Part shown: positions 1 to 6,962 of the stretch, piece by piece
How positions within the stretch are numbered: the first letter of the stretch is position 1
Layout of the letters: each line of letters starts with the position of its first letter
DNA from: DATCJU01 sp036562635
GTDB taxonomy: Bacteria; Actinomycetota; Actinomycetes; Mycobacteriales; Pseudonocardiaceae
Assembly (NCBI GenBank): GCA_036562635.1
Contig: DATCJU010000109.1
Span: forward strand, 1-12,090
DNA: 12,090 nucleotides
Reading direction: 5' to 3'
Position numbers and translations under genes: made by a program
Notes under the pieces: generated by a model
Told to the model about the DNA's origin: nothing
The model's database searches: none
The model's input: only the letters and a program-made list of their open reading frames with translations

Positions 1-206
1 TCCCCGAGTACTCCATCGCCGTCGGCGCCCCCGCCCGGGCGGTGCGCAACCGCAAGGCCGACTTCGAGGCCACCGCGGCCGAGCGGGAGCGGCAGGCCGC
101 GGCGGTGGCCGACATGGCCCGCAAGGCGGAGCGGGCCCTGCGCGAGGTCCGGGAACTCACCGCGTCCGCCGAGGCGGAACCCGGGACGGACGCCGAGGCC
201 GGCTGA
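1..206 (+). CDS. Hexapeptide-repeat (LbetaH) acyltransferase, 3' end only
   Basis: Partial gene entering from the left; the frame beginning at base 3 reads to a TGA at 204-206. The visible residues start PEYSIAVGAPARAVRNRK, the typical last coil and exit of a left-handed beta-helix acyl/acetyltransferase (the family motif is roughly SIAVGxPARxVR). About 48 charged, Ala/Glu/Arg-rich residues follow and probably form a helix or short coiled coil. Catalytic residues lie outside the window. It converges on the glycosyltransferase gene with only 16 bp between stop codons. In M. tuberculosis the acyltransferase Rv3034c sits near Rv3032 in the same relative orientation, and it has been proposed as an acylating enzyme of methylglucose lipopolysaccharide. 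The family assignment is good. The substrate is inferred from context only. Confidence 0.75.
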   Translation, partial: PEYSIAVGAPARAVRNRKADFEATAAERERQAAAVADMARKAERALREVRELTASAEAEPGTDAEAG

Positions 207-222
207 TCCGTCCCCGTCCTCC

Positions 223-1479
223 TCAGGACCGCCCGAAGATGTTCCCGCTGGGGATCTTGGGGCGGGGCAGCGGCTCGTGGGGGCGGCGGGTGGTGTTCGC
301 GTAGAGCCGCGCGGTGTCCGCCGCGATCAGCTCCCAGTTGAAGTGGGTGCTCAGTCGCTCCCGCGCGGCCCGGGCCCGACGGTCCGCTGCCCGCGGGTCG
401 TCCAGCACGGCCCGCACCGCGGCGGCCAGGCCGGAGATGTTCCCGGGGGCGAACGACAGCCCGGTCACCCCGTCCAGCACCACCTCGCCGAGGCCCCCGG
501 CGGTGGACGCCACCAGTGGTGTGCCCGCCGCGGCGGCCTCCAGGGCGACGATGCCGAACGGCTCGTACCGGCTGGGCAGCACCACGGCGTCGGCCGCGGC
601 CAGCAGCGCGGCCAGTTCCCGGTCGGGCAGGTGTCCCACGAACCGCACGGACCGCACCACCCGGCTGCGCCGGGCCTGTTCCAGCAGCTCCCGCTGGTGC
701 CCGCCCCGTCCGGCGATCACCAACCGGGTTCCCGGGTGGGAGCGGCGGATCCGGGGCAGGGCGGCGATCAGGTCCTGGACCCCCTTCTCCCACTCCAGCC
801 GTCCGAAGAACAGCAGCAGTGGAGCCCCCTCGGGGGCGTGCTCGGACCGGGCCGCCGCCACGTCGGCCGGGTTGACCCGCCACTCCCGCGGCTCGATCCC
901 GTTGTGCAGGACGGTGATCCGTTCCGGGTCGACGTCAAACAGGTGGGCGGCCTCGGCGCGCATCGCGGAGGAGCAGGTGATCAGGGCGTCCGCCCGGTTG
1001 GCCAGCCACCACTCCACCGAGTGGATCTGCTGGTTGAGCGGCTGGGACAGCCAGCCCGAGTGCCGTCCGGCCTCGGTGGCGTGGATCGTGGCCACCAGGG
1101 GGACCTCCGCCATGTCGGCCAGGGCGATCGCCGGGTGGGCCACCAGCCAGTCGTGGGCGTGCACCACGTCGGGCCGCCAGGACCGCAGCAGGGCGTGGCC
1201 GGCCCGCACCATGGCGTGTCCCATGGCCAGCGTCCAGGCCACCAGGTCGCGTTCGAAGGTCAGGTGCGGCGGGTCCTCGGCGACCCGGACCACCCGGACG
1301 CCCTCGACCACGTGGTCGACCGACGGGTGGGTGCCGGCGTCGGTGCCCGCGGGCTGGCGGCACAGCACGACCACCTCGTGCCCCTGCGCGGCCAGGTGCC
1401 GGGCCAGGGCGTGCACGTGCCGACCCAGTCCTCCGACCACGACCGGGGGGTACTCCCAGGACAGCATCAGCACGCGCAT
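223..1479 (-). CDS. GT4 alpha-1,4-glucosyltransferase (Rv3032-like glycogen synthase)
   Basis: Encodes 418 aa. It is a retaining GT-B fold glycosyltransferase of family GT4. The N-terminal domain carries SWEYPPVVVGGLGRH (residues 7-21; GGLGRH is the sugar-nucleotide/acceptor loop), HAHDWL (107-112) and TIHATEAGRHSGW (131-143). The C-terminal donor domain has GRLEWEKG (226-233) and the E-x7-E signature at E306 and E314 in YEPFGIVALEAAAAGTP. From memory it resembles M. tuberculosis Rv3032 closely along its whole length; Rv3032 elongates the alpha-1,4-glucan of methylglucose lipopolysaccharide and contributes to glycogen. The donor is probably UDP- or ADP-glucose, and the enzyme is cytoplasmic. 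GGGAGG lies 11 nt before the ATG, supporting this start. It is the last gene of the minus-strand operon, 33 nt after the branching enzyme. The last 20 or so residues are Pro-rich and variable. Confidence 0.9.
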   Translation of the reverse strand: MRVLMLSWEYPPVVVGGLGRHVHALARHLAAQGHEVVVLCRQPAGTDAGTHPSVDHVVEGVRVVRVAEDPPHLTFERDLVAWTLAMGHAMVRAGHALLRSWRPDVVHAHDWLVAHPAIALADMAEVPLVATIHATEAGRHSGWLSQPLNQQIHSVEWWLANRADALITCSSAMRAEAAHLFDVDPERITVLHNGIEPREWRVNPADVAAARSEHAPEGAPLLLFFGRLEWEKGVQDLIAALPRIRRSHPGTRLVIAGRGGHQRELLEQARRSRVVRSVRFVGHLPDRELAALLAAADAVVLPSRYEPFGIVALEAAAAGTPLVASTAGGLGEVVLDGVTGLSFAPGNISGLAAAVRAVLDDPRAADRRARAARERLSTHFNWELIAADTARLYANTTRRPHEPLPRPKIPSGNIFGRS

Positions 1480-1512
1480 GGCGTCCTGATCCTCCCAGGT
1501 GCGCCGTCGGGG

Positions 1513-3057
1513 TTACTCACCGGTACCCCGATGTCCCAGTGTCCGGGCGTCGAGGTGGCCGAACACCCCGTCGACGCCGCGCAGTTCGGTGGCCAGCGCG
1601 GCGGCCCTGCGGATGTCGTCGGCCTCGAGCGCGGCGGCCAGCTCGTGGAAACGCGCGGTGTGCGTGGCGGCCCGCTGCCGGGCGTACTCGGCCGCCGAGT
1701 CCTTGGTGACCATGAACGCCCAGTCGCTGGACAGCGCCAGCAGCGCCTCCCGGACCAGCTGGTCCAGCACCACGTCCCGTGCCGCCCCCGTCCGCCCGAG
1801 CCGGGCGTCCACCACGGCCAGTAGTCGCCGCTGCAGCTCGGCGTTGCTCGTCACCAGGTCGGCGACCTGCTCGCCGTCCCAGACCCGCCAGTCCTTGCCG
1901 GAGCCCCACGAGGAGGGCGGCAGCTCGACGGGTCCGCCCAGGTGCCCGGCCTCCAGCGCACCACGCAGCGTGGTGACCCGCACCCCGGCCTCGGGCAGCG
2001 CGGTGAGCACCGCCTCCAGCCACTGCGGACCCTCGTGCCACCAGTGGCCGTACAGCTCGGTGTCGTAGGCGGCGACCACCAGGGCCGGCCGGCCGTGCTC
2101 CTCGGCCAGCGACCGCAGTCGCCGCACCACGACGTCCACGAAGTCCGCCACGTGCCGGCGCACCGCGTCGGCGGCCAGTTCGGGCTGGTAGGGGCGCTTG
2201 TGCTCCGGCGGGATGTGCCGACCGGTCACCCGGGCGGGCTTGAGCCCGCTGGGATGGTCGAAGGTGTGGAAGTCCCGGTAGGCGGGATCGCCGGGATAGC
2301 CGGACCGGGGGGACCACACCCGGTAGGTGACCTCCAGGTCACGCCCGAAGCAGACCACGTCCGAGGAGCCGACGGTGTGGGCGAACGCGGTCCGGCCGTG
2401 CAGTGCCGGGCCGTCCACCAGGAAGCGCCGCACCCCGGCGGCGGCGTACCCCTCCTCCATCCCGGGCGCGTAACCGCACTCGGGCGCCCAGATGCCCTCG
2501 GGGGTCGAGCCGAGCCGCAGCGCGGTGTCGGTCAGGCCGGTGCGCAGGGCGAACGCCCGCACCCGGGGGTCCAGCAGCGGCTGGAACGGGTGGGTGGCCG
2601 GACCGCCGAGCAGTTCGATCACCCCGGAGTCGACCAGTTCCCGCAGCAGTGGGGAGAAGCCGTTGCGCCAGCGGGTCTCGAACTGGTCCAGGGACCACTC
2701 GGCCCGGCGGTGCTCGGCCGCCGCCAGGTCCCGCAGCGCGGGATCGGCCTTCCACCGCCCGCCCCACCGGGTGGCCGCGTAGTGGGACCGCAGCTGCCAG
2801 TTCCCCAGCCAGTGGTGGAAGGAGCGCAGGCAGTACGGGTCGTCGAGCTGGGCGGCCAGGACGGGGGTGACCCCGAGGGTGAGCACGTCGTGGTGCCCGC
2901 GCTCGGCCAGGCGGCGCAGCAGGTCGACCACCGGCAGGTAGGAGTTCGCCCACGCCTGGTACAGCCACTCCTCGCCCACCGGCCAGGTGCCGTGGTGCGG
3001 CAGCCACGGCAGGTGGCTGTGCAGGACCAGGCAGAACGTGCCGATCGGGCGGGTCAT
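1513..3057 (-). CDS. GH57/DUF1957 1,4-alpha-glucan branching enzyme (Rv3031-like)
   Basis: Encodes 514 aa, a normal length for bacterial GH57 branching enzymes of the DUF1957 type. The N-terminal catalytic beta/alpha barrel starts almost at once with LVLHSHLPWLP (residues 11-20, the conserved HSHLPW). The likely nucleophile is E193 in GIWAPECGY, and the likely acid/base is D332 in AAYDTELYGHWWHEGP. The C-terminal helical part contains SSDWAFMVTKDSAAEYA, typical of the family. It would cut alpha-1,4-glucan and re-attach pieces as alpha-1,6 branches. In mycobacteria the Rv3031 homologue is assigned to methylglucose lipopolysaccharide. Its ATG overlaps the stop codon of the upstream methyltransferase (ATGA, 4 bp). 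No good Shine-Dalgarno precedes it, so translation is probably coupled. It could also act on glycogen, because the glycosyltransferase next door has both roles in M. tuberculosis. Confidence 0.9.
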   Translation of the reverse strand: MTRPIGTFCLVLHSHLPWLPHHGTWPVGEEWLYQAWANSYLPVVDLLRRLAERGHHDVLTLGVTPVLAAQLDDPYCLRSFHHWLGNWQLRSHYAATRWGGRWKADPALRDLAAAEHRRAEWSLDQFETRWRNGFSPLLRELVDSGVIELLGGPATHPFQPLLDPRVRAFALRTGLTDTALRLGSTPEGIWAPECGYAPGMEEGYAAAGVRRFLVDGPALHGRTAFAHTVGSSDVVCFGRDLEVTYRVWSPRSGYPGDPAYRDFHTFDHPSGLKPARVTGRHIPPEHKRPYQPELAADAVRRHVADFVDVVVRRLRSLAEEHGRPALVVAAYDTELYGHWWHEGPQWLEAVLTALPEAGVRVTTLRGALEAGHLGGPVELPPSSWGSGKDWRVWDGEQVADLVTSNAELQRRLLAVVDARLGRTGAARDVVLDQLVREALLALSSDWAFMVTKDSAAEYARQRAATHTARFHELAAALEADDIRRAAALATELRGVDGVFGHLDARTLGHRGTGE

Positions 3058-3836
3058 GACCGCACCGCCACCGCGATCAGGTCGAGGCTGTCGTCCAGGT
3101 CGCCGGGATGCTCCGGCCGGGCTGGGCGCAGCTCGAAGTCGGCGGTGGTCACCGAGGCCACGTCGGCGAGCAGCGCCTCCGGCCAGGGCTGTCCGGACAG
3201 CACCGCGTCCACCTGGGCCTGGACCAGGGAGCCGTCGTGCCCGGCGTCCAGTGCACGCAGCCGTGGCCCGTGGTACAGCCCGCTCAGCGTCTCCACGGCG
3301 AAACCGGCGTCCACCAGCAGTCGGTGCAGCTCGGCGGGGGAGAACTCACGGGTGTGGAAGGGGTTGAGCGGGGTGTCCCGGCCGGGGGAGAAGGTCAGGC
3401 GGTTCGGCGTGCTCAGCAGCAGCCGGCCGCCGGGACGCAGCACGCGGGCGCACTCGGCCAGGAACCCGGGCTGGTCCCACAGGTGCTCGACGACCTGGAA
3501 GTTGAGCACGACGTCCACGCCGGCGGTGGCCAGGGGCAGGGCGGCGAGGTTGCCACGCACCACGTCCACCCGCGGGTAGCGGCGGGCCACGTGTGTCACG
3601 GTCACCGCGTCGTAGTCCAGGGCGATCACCCGGTGGGCCCGGTCGGCGACCAGGTCCGCGCCGTAGCCCTCCCCGCACCCGGCGTCCAGGACCACGGCGT
3701 CGACGCAGTGTTCCAGCAGGGCCTGGTAGACCACCTCGTGCCGGCGGAACCAGTAGTTCTCCTCCGGGATGCCGGGCACAGTGCGTTCCCCGGTGAGGGG
3801 TAGCGCCTGGTGGTGGTCCGTGGTCTCGGTGGTCAT
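3054..3836 (-). CDS. Class I SAM-dependent methyltransferase (Rv3030-like)
   Basis: Encodes 260 aa. A Rossmann-type SAM-binding domain shows motif I VLDAGCGEGYG (residues 49-59), the acidic residue after strand 2 in ALDYD (72-76), motif II/III region VVLNFQVVEHLW (109-120) and post-motif LRPGGRLLLSTPN. The start is placed at the ATG giving MTTETTDHHQ, with GGGAGGG about 12 nt upstream. The open frame continues to 4154, but that extension is Pro/Arg-rich and crosses the divergent promoter region. It is the first gene of the operon with the branching enzyme and the glucosyltransferase. By position it matches Rv3030, a candidate methyltransferase for methylglucose lipopolysaccharide, which carries many 6-O-methylglucoses and a 3-O-methylglucose. 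The methylated position cannot be read from sequence. A methyltransferase acting on another substrate is possible. Confidence 0.85.
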   Translation of the reverse strand: MTTETTDHHQALPLTGERTVPGIPEENYWFRRHEVVYQALLEHCVDAVVLDAGCGEGYGADLVADRAHRVIALDYDAVTVTHVARRYPRVDVVRGNLAALPLATAGVDVVLNFQVVEHLWDQPGFLAECARVLRPGGRLLLSTPNRLTFSPGRDTPLNPFHTREFSPAELHRLLVDAGFAVETLSGLYHGPRLRALDAGHDGSLVQAQVDAVLSGQPWPEALLADVASVTTADFELRPARPEHPGDLDDSLDLIAVAVRS

Positions 3837-3886
3837 CGTCTCGTCCGCCCTCCCAGGTTCCCCACGGCCGTCGTGGCCGCGTCCGA

Positions 3887-3916
3887 TGCCTACCCGAGCG
3901 GTGTGGGAAGCGCCAA
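3887..3916 (-). promoter_or_regulatory. Candidate promoter of methyltransferase-branching enzyme-glucosyltransferase operon
   Basis: On the minus strand a TTGGCG box (3916-3911) stands 18 bp before TAGGCA (3892-3887). The -35 fits well; the -10 keeps only the initial TA. Transcription would start near 3880, leaving a leader of about 44 nt with GGGAGGG before the ATG. This rests on eye matching only. Confidence 0.3.
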
Positions 3917-4047
3917 ACCGTCCGGGCCGCGGGTTCGGCCTTGTGGGCGGGGGCGGACTGGGCCGGTCGGGCGTGTTGATGATCCATTTCGGCTTGACCG
4001 CAGGTGAGGGGTGAGAACCATCACGTACGGTTCGGGGGCCAGGCCCG

Positions 4048-4076
4048 TGCACACCCTCGCTACTCGCCAGTAACAT
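4048..4076 (+). promoter_or_regulatory. Candidate sigma-70 type promoter of etfBA
   Basis: TGCACA (4048-4053) is separated by exactly 17 bp from TAACAT (4071-4076). The -10 fits the actinobacterial TAnnnT pattern, and the -35 matches four of six consensus bases. The predicted start near 4083 gives a leader of roughly 110 nt before etfB. It lies upstream of the only strong ribosome binding site (AGGAGG, 4177-4182). Confidence 0.4.
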
Positions 4077-4195
4077 CGACGTGGCCGACACCACCATGCC
4101 GGCGCGGCCGCTTCGTGGCAGGGTCGGGTCACCTGGCCAAAGGCTGGCGGTCAAGGCCGGTCACGCCGCAGTCCGCAGGAGGTCGAAGAGGACCC

Positions 4196-4978
4196 ATGAA
4201 CATCGTCGTCCTGGTCAAGCAGGTGCCTGACACCTGGTCCGAGCGCAAGCTCACCGACACAGACCACACCCTGGACCGCGAGTCCGCGGACGCCGTGCTC
4301 GACGAGATCAACGAGCGCGCCGTCGAGGAAGCGCTGCGGATCCAGGAGGCGCACGGCGGTGAGGTGACCGTCGTGTGCATGGGTCCGGATCGTGCGACCG
4401 ACGCCATCCGCAAGGCCCTGTCCATGGGTGCGGACAAGGCCGTGCACCTCTCCGACGAGGCGCTGCACGGTTCCTGCGCCGTCCAGACCGCCAGGGCCCT
4501 GGCCAAGGTGATCGGCACCCTCGGCACGCCGGACCTGGTCATCGCCGGCAACGAGTCCACCGACGGCCGTGCCGGTGCCGTCCCGGCCATGCTCGCCGAG
4601 CTGCTGGGCGTCGCGCAGCTCACCCAGGCCCGCAAGGTCGAGATCGACGGCGGGGTCGTGCGCATCGAGCGCGAGACCGAGGAGGGCCTGGCCACGGTCG
4701 AGGCCAACCTGCCCGCCGTGGTGAGCGTCACCGAGAAGATCAACGAGCCGCGGTACCCGTCGTTCAAGGGGATCATGGCGGCCAAGAAGAAGCCGGTGAC
4801 CACCCTCGGCATCGCCGACGCCGGTATCGACGCTTCCGAGGTCGGCCTGGCCAACGCCCTCACCAAGGTGGTCGAGGCCGCGCCGAAGCCCCCGCGCACC
4901 GCGGGCCAGCGGATCACCGACGAGGGAGACGGCGGTGTGAAGATCGCCGAGTTCCTGGTCGCCCAGAAGCTCATCTGA
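4196..4978 (+). CDS. etfB: Electron transfer flavoprotein beta subunit
   Basis: Encodes 260 aa, the usual size. It opens with MNIVVLVKQVPDTW, the typical EtfB/FixA start. The nucleotide-binding stretch DLVIAGNESTDGRAGAVPAML (around residues 118-138) is the AMP site. EANLPAVVSVTEKINEPRYPSFKGIMAAKKK (around 165-195) is the PROSITE-type beta signature and the docking loop for partner dehydrogenases. AGGAGG lies 13 nt before the ATG, with a second purine run closer. Together with EtfA it collects electrons from acyl-CoA dehydrogenases during fatty-acid beta-oxidation and passes them to a membrane ETF-quinone oxidoreductase (EtfD in mycobacteria). It corresponds to M. tuberculosis Rv3029c. It is transcribed away from the glucan operon and followed 27 nt later by etfA. 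Confidence 0.95.
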   Translation: MNIVVLVKQVPDTWSERKLTDTDHTLDRESADAVLDEINERAVEEALRIQEAHGGEVTVVCMGPDRATDAIRKALSMGADKAVHLSDEALHGSCAVQTARALAKVIGTLGTPDLVIAGNESTDGRAGAVPAMLAELLGVAQLTQARKVEIDGGVVRIERETEEGLATVEANLPAVVSVTEKINEPRYPSFKGIMAAKKKPVTTLGIADAGIDASEVGLANALTKVVEAAPKPPRTAGQRITDEGDGGVKIAEFLVAQKLI

Positions 4979-5005
4979 GACGGCAGCGAGGAGGAAGGCA
5001 ACACC

Positions 5006-5965
5006 ATGTCCGAGGTCCTGGTCCTCGTCGACCATGTCGACGGTGAGGTCAAGAAGGTCACCTTCGAGCTGCTGTCCGCCGCGCGTCGGCTCGGTGAGCC
5101 CGCCGCGGTCGTCGTCGGTACCCCCGGTACCGCTGCGAAGGTCAAGGACGCCCTGGCCGGCCACGGCGCGGCCAAGGTGTACGTCGCCGAGTCCGACGAC
5201 GCGCCCCGCTACCTGGTGACTCCGAAGGTCGACGTGCTGGCCGCCCTGGTCGGCAAGGCCTCCCCGGCCGCCGTGCTGGTGCCGGCGACCGTGGAGGGCA
5301 AGGAGATCGCCGGCCGGCTGGCCGTGCGCCTCGGCTCCGGTCTGCTGGTCGACGCGGTCGACGTGGCCGCCGACGGCACCGTCACCCAGTCCGTGTTCGG
5401 TGGCTCCTACGTGGTCAAGGCGCAGGCCACCACGGGGACCCCGGTGATCGCGGTCCGGCCGGGTGCGGTGGAGATCGAGCCGGCCGAGGGGGCCGCGGTC
5501 GAGGAGGCCGTCGAGTTCCCGGCCGTCGACGCGGCCAAGGCCGCGCGGATCGTCGACCGCCAGCCGGCGCAGGGTGGCGACCGCCCCGAGCTGACCGAGG
5601 CCTCCGTCGTCGTCTCCGGTGGTCGCGGCGTGGGCAGCGCCGAGAACTTCGCCATCGTGGAGAAGCTGGCCGACGCCCTGGGTGGCGCCGTCGGTGCCTC
5701 GCGTGCCGCGGTCGACTCCGGCTACTACCCGCACCAGTTCCAGGTCGGCCAGACCGGCAAGACGGTGTCCCCGCAGCTCTACATCGCGCTGGGCATCTCC
5801 GGTGCCATCCAGCACCGGGCCGGTATGCAGACCTCGAAGACGATCGTCGCGGTGAACAAGGACCCCGAGGCGCCGATCTTCGAGATCGCCGACTTCGGTG
5901 TGGTGGGCGACCTGTTCCAGGTGGCCCCGCAGCTCACCGAGGAGATCCTCAAGCGCAAGGGCTGA
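5006..5965 (+). CDS. etfA: Electron transfer flavoprotein alpha subunit
   Basis: Encodes 319 aa. The N-terminal domain (about 1-190) is the EtfB-like half. The C-terminal FAD domain contains VVVSGGRGVG (201-210), ASRAAVDSGY (221-230, with the conserved Arg near the flavin), QVGQTGKTVSPQLYIALGISGAIQH (236-260) and AVNKDPEAPIFEIADFGVVGDLF (272-294). The SGAIQHxAGM and NKDPEAPIF runs are the standard FAD-binding signature. AGGAGG sits 11 nt before the ATG. It forms a heterodimer with EtfB and carries the redox-active FAD. No fused ferredoxin domain and no neighbouring bcd/fixCX genes are present, so a housekeeping (non-bifurcating) ETF is more likely than a bifurcating one. That is an inference from context. 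A strong terminator follows 17 nt after the stop. Confidence 0.95.
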   Translation: MSEVLVLVDHVDGEVKKVTFELLSAARRLGEPAAVVVGTPGTAAKVKDALAGHGAAKVYVAESDDAPRYLVTPKVDVLAALVGKASPAAVLVPATVEGKEIAGRLAVRLGSGLLVDAVDVAADGTVTQSVFGGSYVVKAQATTGTPVIAVRPGAVEIEPAEGAAVEEAVEFPAVDAAKAARIVDRQPAQGGDRPELTEASVVVSGGRGVGSAENFAIVEKLADALGGAVGASRAAVDSGYYPHQFQVGQTGKTVSPQLYIALGISGAIQHRAGMQTSKTIVAVNKDPEAPIFEIADFGVVGDLFQVAPQLTEEILKRKG

Positions 5966-5982
5966 TCCGAGCCTGCCGTGCT

Positions 5983-6018
5983 GCGGCCCCCGCGGAGCCC
6001 GCGGGGGCCGCGCCGTTT
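5983..6018 (+). terminator. Intrinsic terminator of etfBA
   Basis: Perfect 13-bp stem: GCGGCCCCCGCGG (5983-5995), loop AGC, and its complement at 5999-6011. A short T run (6015-6018) follows. It starts 17 nt after the etfA stop and separates etfBA from the lipid genes. Confidence 0.85.
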
Positions 6019-6106
6019 TCCCGGGATCCGTTCCGTCCGGACGGCGGGCGCCCCTACGGGTGAAAGTGCCCGGGACCCTTCCGAGAGATCCCTGAGCTGC
6101 GCATCG

Positions 6107-6124
6107 GGAATTCACGGATATTCC
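6107..6124. promoter_or_regulatory. Inverted repeat GGAAT-N8-ATTCC upstream of the OlsB-like gene
   Basis: A 5-bp inverted repeat with 8-bp spacing sits in a patch that is clearly less GC-rich than its surroundings (about 6104-6150), some 60-75 bp before the start codon. It could be a regulator binding site for the two lipid genes. No known regulator motif was recognised. Confidence 0.25.
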
Positions 6125-6170
6125 ACTGTTGTGTCACGGAGAGTACTTCCCTGGGCACAGTCCGATTCGG

Positions 6171-6176
6171 TACACC
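6171..6176 (+). promoter_or_regulatory. Candidate -10 box for leaderless start of OlsB-like gene
   Basis: TACACC lies exactly 6 nt before the ATG at 6183, and there is no Shine-Dalgarno sequence in between. This geometry is typical of leaderless actinobacterial transcripts, whose -10 is TAnnnT directly before the start codon. The final T is missing and no good -35 is visible, so this is tentative. Confidence 0.25.
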
Positions 6177-6182
6177 GGGCGC

Positions 6183-6962
6183 ATGACGCAGTCCCAGGTG
6201 CTCGCCAGCACGGTCCCGTCCACGGCCACCTCCACCGACGCCCGCCACTACTCCTTCCTCGTCGCCCGGGCGACCGAGGAGATCCGCGCCGCGCAACGCC
6301 TGCGCTACCAGGTGTTCGCCGAGGAGATGGGTGCCACCCTGCACACCAGCACACCCGGCCTGGACGTCGACCCGTTCGACGAGTTCTGCGACCACCTCGT
6401 GGTGCGTGACGACTCCACCGGGGAGATCGTCGGCACCTACCGGATGCTGCCCCCTGACAGAGCCCGCGAGGCGGGTCGGTTGTACTCGGACGGGGAGTTC
6501 GATCTCACGGCGATCGAGCCGTTACGGCCGGCACTGGTGGAGACCGGGCGCTCGTGCGTGCACCCCGACCACCGCACCGGCGCCGTGGTGAGCCTGGTCT
6601 GGGCCGGTATCGCACGCTACATGCTGCTGTCCGGGCACCGCTGGCTGGCCGGGTGCGCGTCGGTGCCGCTGACCGACGGTGGTGCGCTGGCCGCCGGGGT
6701 GTGGGACCTGGTGCACGCCAGGCACTACTCCCCTCCGGAGTACCGGGTCCACCCGCGCACTCCCTGGGACGTCGACGCCGCCCCGCGCCCGGACCGACCC
6801 CAGGTGCCGCCGCTGCTCCGCGGGTACCTGCGTCTCGGCGCGTGGGTGTGCGGGCGCCCCGCCCACGACCCCGACTTCGGGGTGGCCGACCTGTTCGTGC
6901 TGCTCTCCCTGGACCGGGTGGACCAGCGCTACCTGAAGTTCTTCCTGGGGGAGCGGGCGTGA
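6183..6962 (+). CDS. OlsB-like GNAT N-acyltransferase (L-ornithine N-alpha-acyltransferase family)
   Basis: Encodes 259 aa of the Acetyltransf_5 / autoinducer-synthase-like GNAT group that includes OlsB. Family marks are LRYQVFAEEMGA (residues 40-51), FDEFCDHLVVRD (65-76), EIVGTYRMLPP (81-91) and VETGRSCVHPDHR (119-131, the strand and loop of the acyl-donor site). OlsB adds a 3-hydroxyacyl chain from acyl-ACP to the alpha-amino group of ornithine, giving lyso-ornithine lipid. Here the amino acid substrate is inferred. It is directly followed, with a 4-bp overlap, by a PlsC/OlsA-like acyltransferase, which supports a two-step lipid pathway. It corresponds in position to M. tuberculosis Rv3027c, annotated as an uncharacterised GNAT protein. 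The ATG giving MTQSQVL was preferred. A longer TTG start at 6129 would add unconserved residues and run through the promoter zone. Confidence 0.75.
   Translation: MTQSQVLASTVPSTATSTDARHYSFLVARATEEIRAAQRLRYQVFAEEMGATLHTSTPGLDVDPFDEFCDHLVVRDDSTGEIVGTYRMLPPDRAREAGRLYSDGEFDLTAIEPLRPALVETGRSCVHPDHRTGAVVSLVWAGIARYMLLSGHRWLAGCASVPLTDGGALAAGVWDLVHARHYSPPEYRVHPRTPWDVDAAPRPDRPQVPPLLRGYLRLGAWVCGRPAHDPDFGVADLFVLLSLDRVDQRYLKFFLGERA

Larger units (their letters stand above)
3837..4195. other. Divergent intergenic region between glucan operon and etfBA
   Basis: A gene-free stretch of 359 bp separates the divergent methyltransferase and etfB starts. I see one candidate promoter for each side (listed separately), a short hairpin CCACG/CGTGG near 3862-3876 in the methyltransferase leader, and an apparent etfBA leader of about 110 nt. 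Open frames crossing it have no family resemblance and contain proline/arginine-rich runs. No tRNA, riboswitch or repeat was recognised. Confidence 0.6.

Noticed and set aside
204..225. Shared terminator between the convergent acyltransferase and glucosyltransferase genes
   Set aside because: Only 16 bp separate the stops and no hairpin could be found there.
277..3579. Long plus-strand open frames (277-1824, 314-1489, 1942-3579) opposite the glucan operon
   Set aside because: Pro/Gly/Arg-rich shadows without motifs; the minus strand encodes intact GT4, GH57 and methyltransferase proteins.
3837..4154. N-terminal extension of the methyltransferase to 4154
   Set aside because: The extension is Pro/Arg-rich, crosses the divergent promoters, and the inner ATG at 3836 has a good ribosome binding site and a family-like N-terminus.
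6033..6044. 12-bp palindrome CCGTCCGGACGG after the etfA terminator
   Set aside because: It has no loop and is probably chance in GC-rich DNA; the same arms occur in the hairpin at 7868, but two copies do not make a repeat family.
4151..6115. A 654-codon minus-strand open frame across etfB and etfA
   Set aside because: Low-complexity Gly/His/Asp/Leu-rich translation, opposite two unmistakable ETF subunits.
6106..6132. SigR/SigH-like promoter (GGGAAT ... GTT)
   Set aside because: The spacing between the two elements is about 16 nt, shorter than the usual spacing, and neither half is a strong match.
6129..6182. TTG start extending the OlsB-like protein upstream
   Set aside because: The added residues do not look conserved and they cover the low-GC promoter patch; the ATG at 6183 is the better start.
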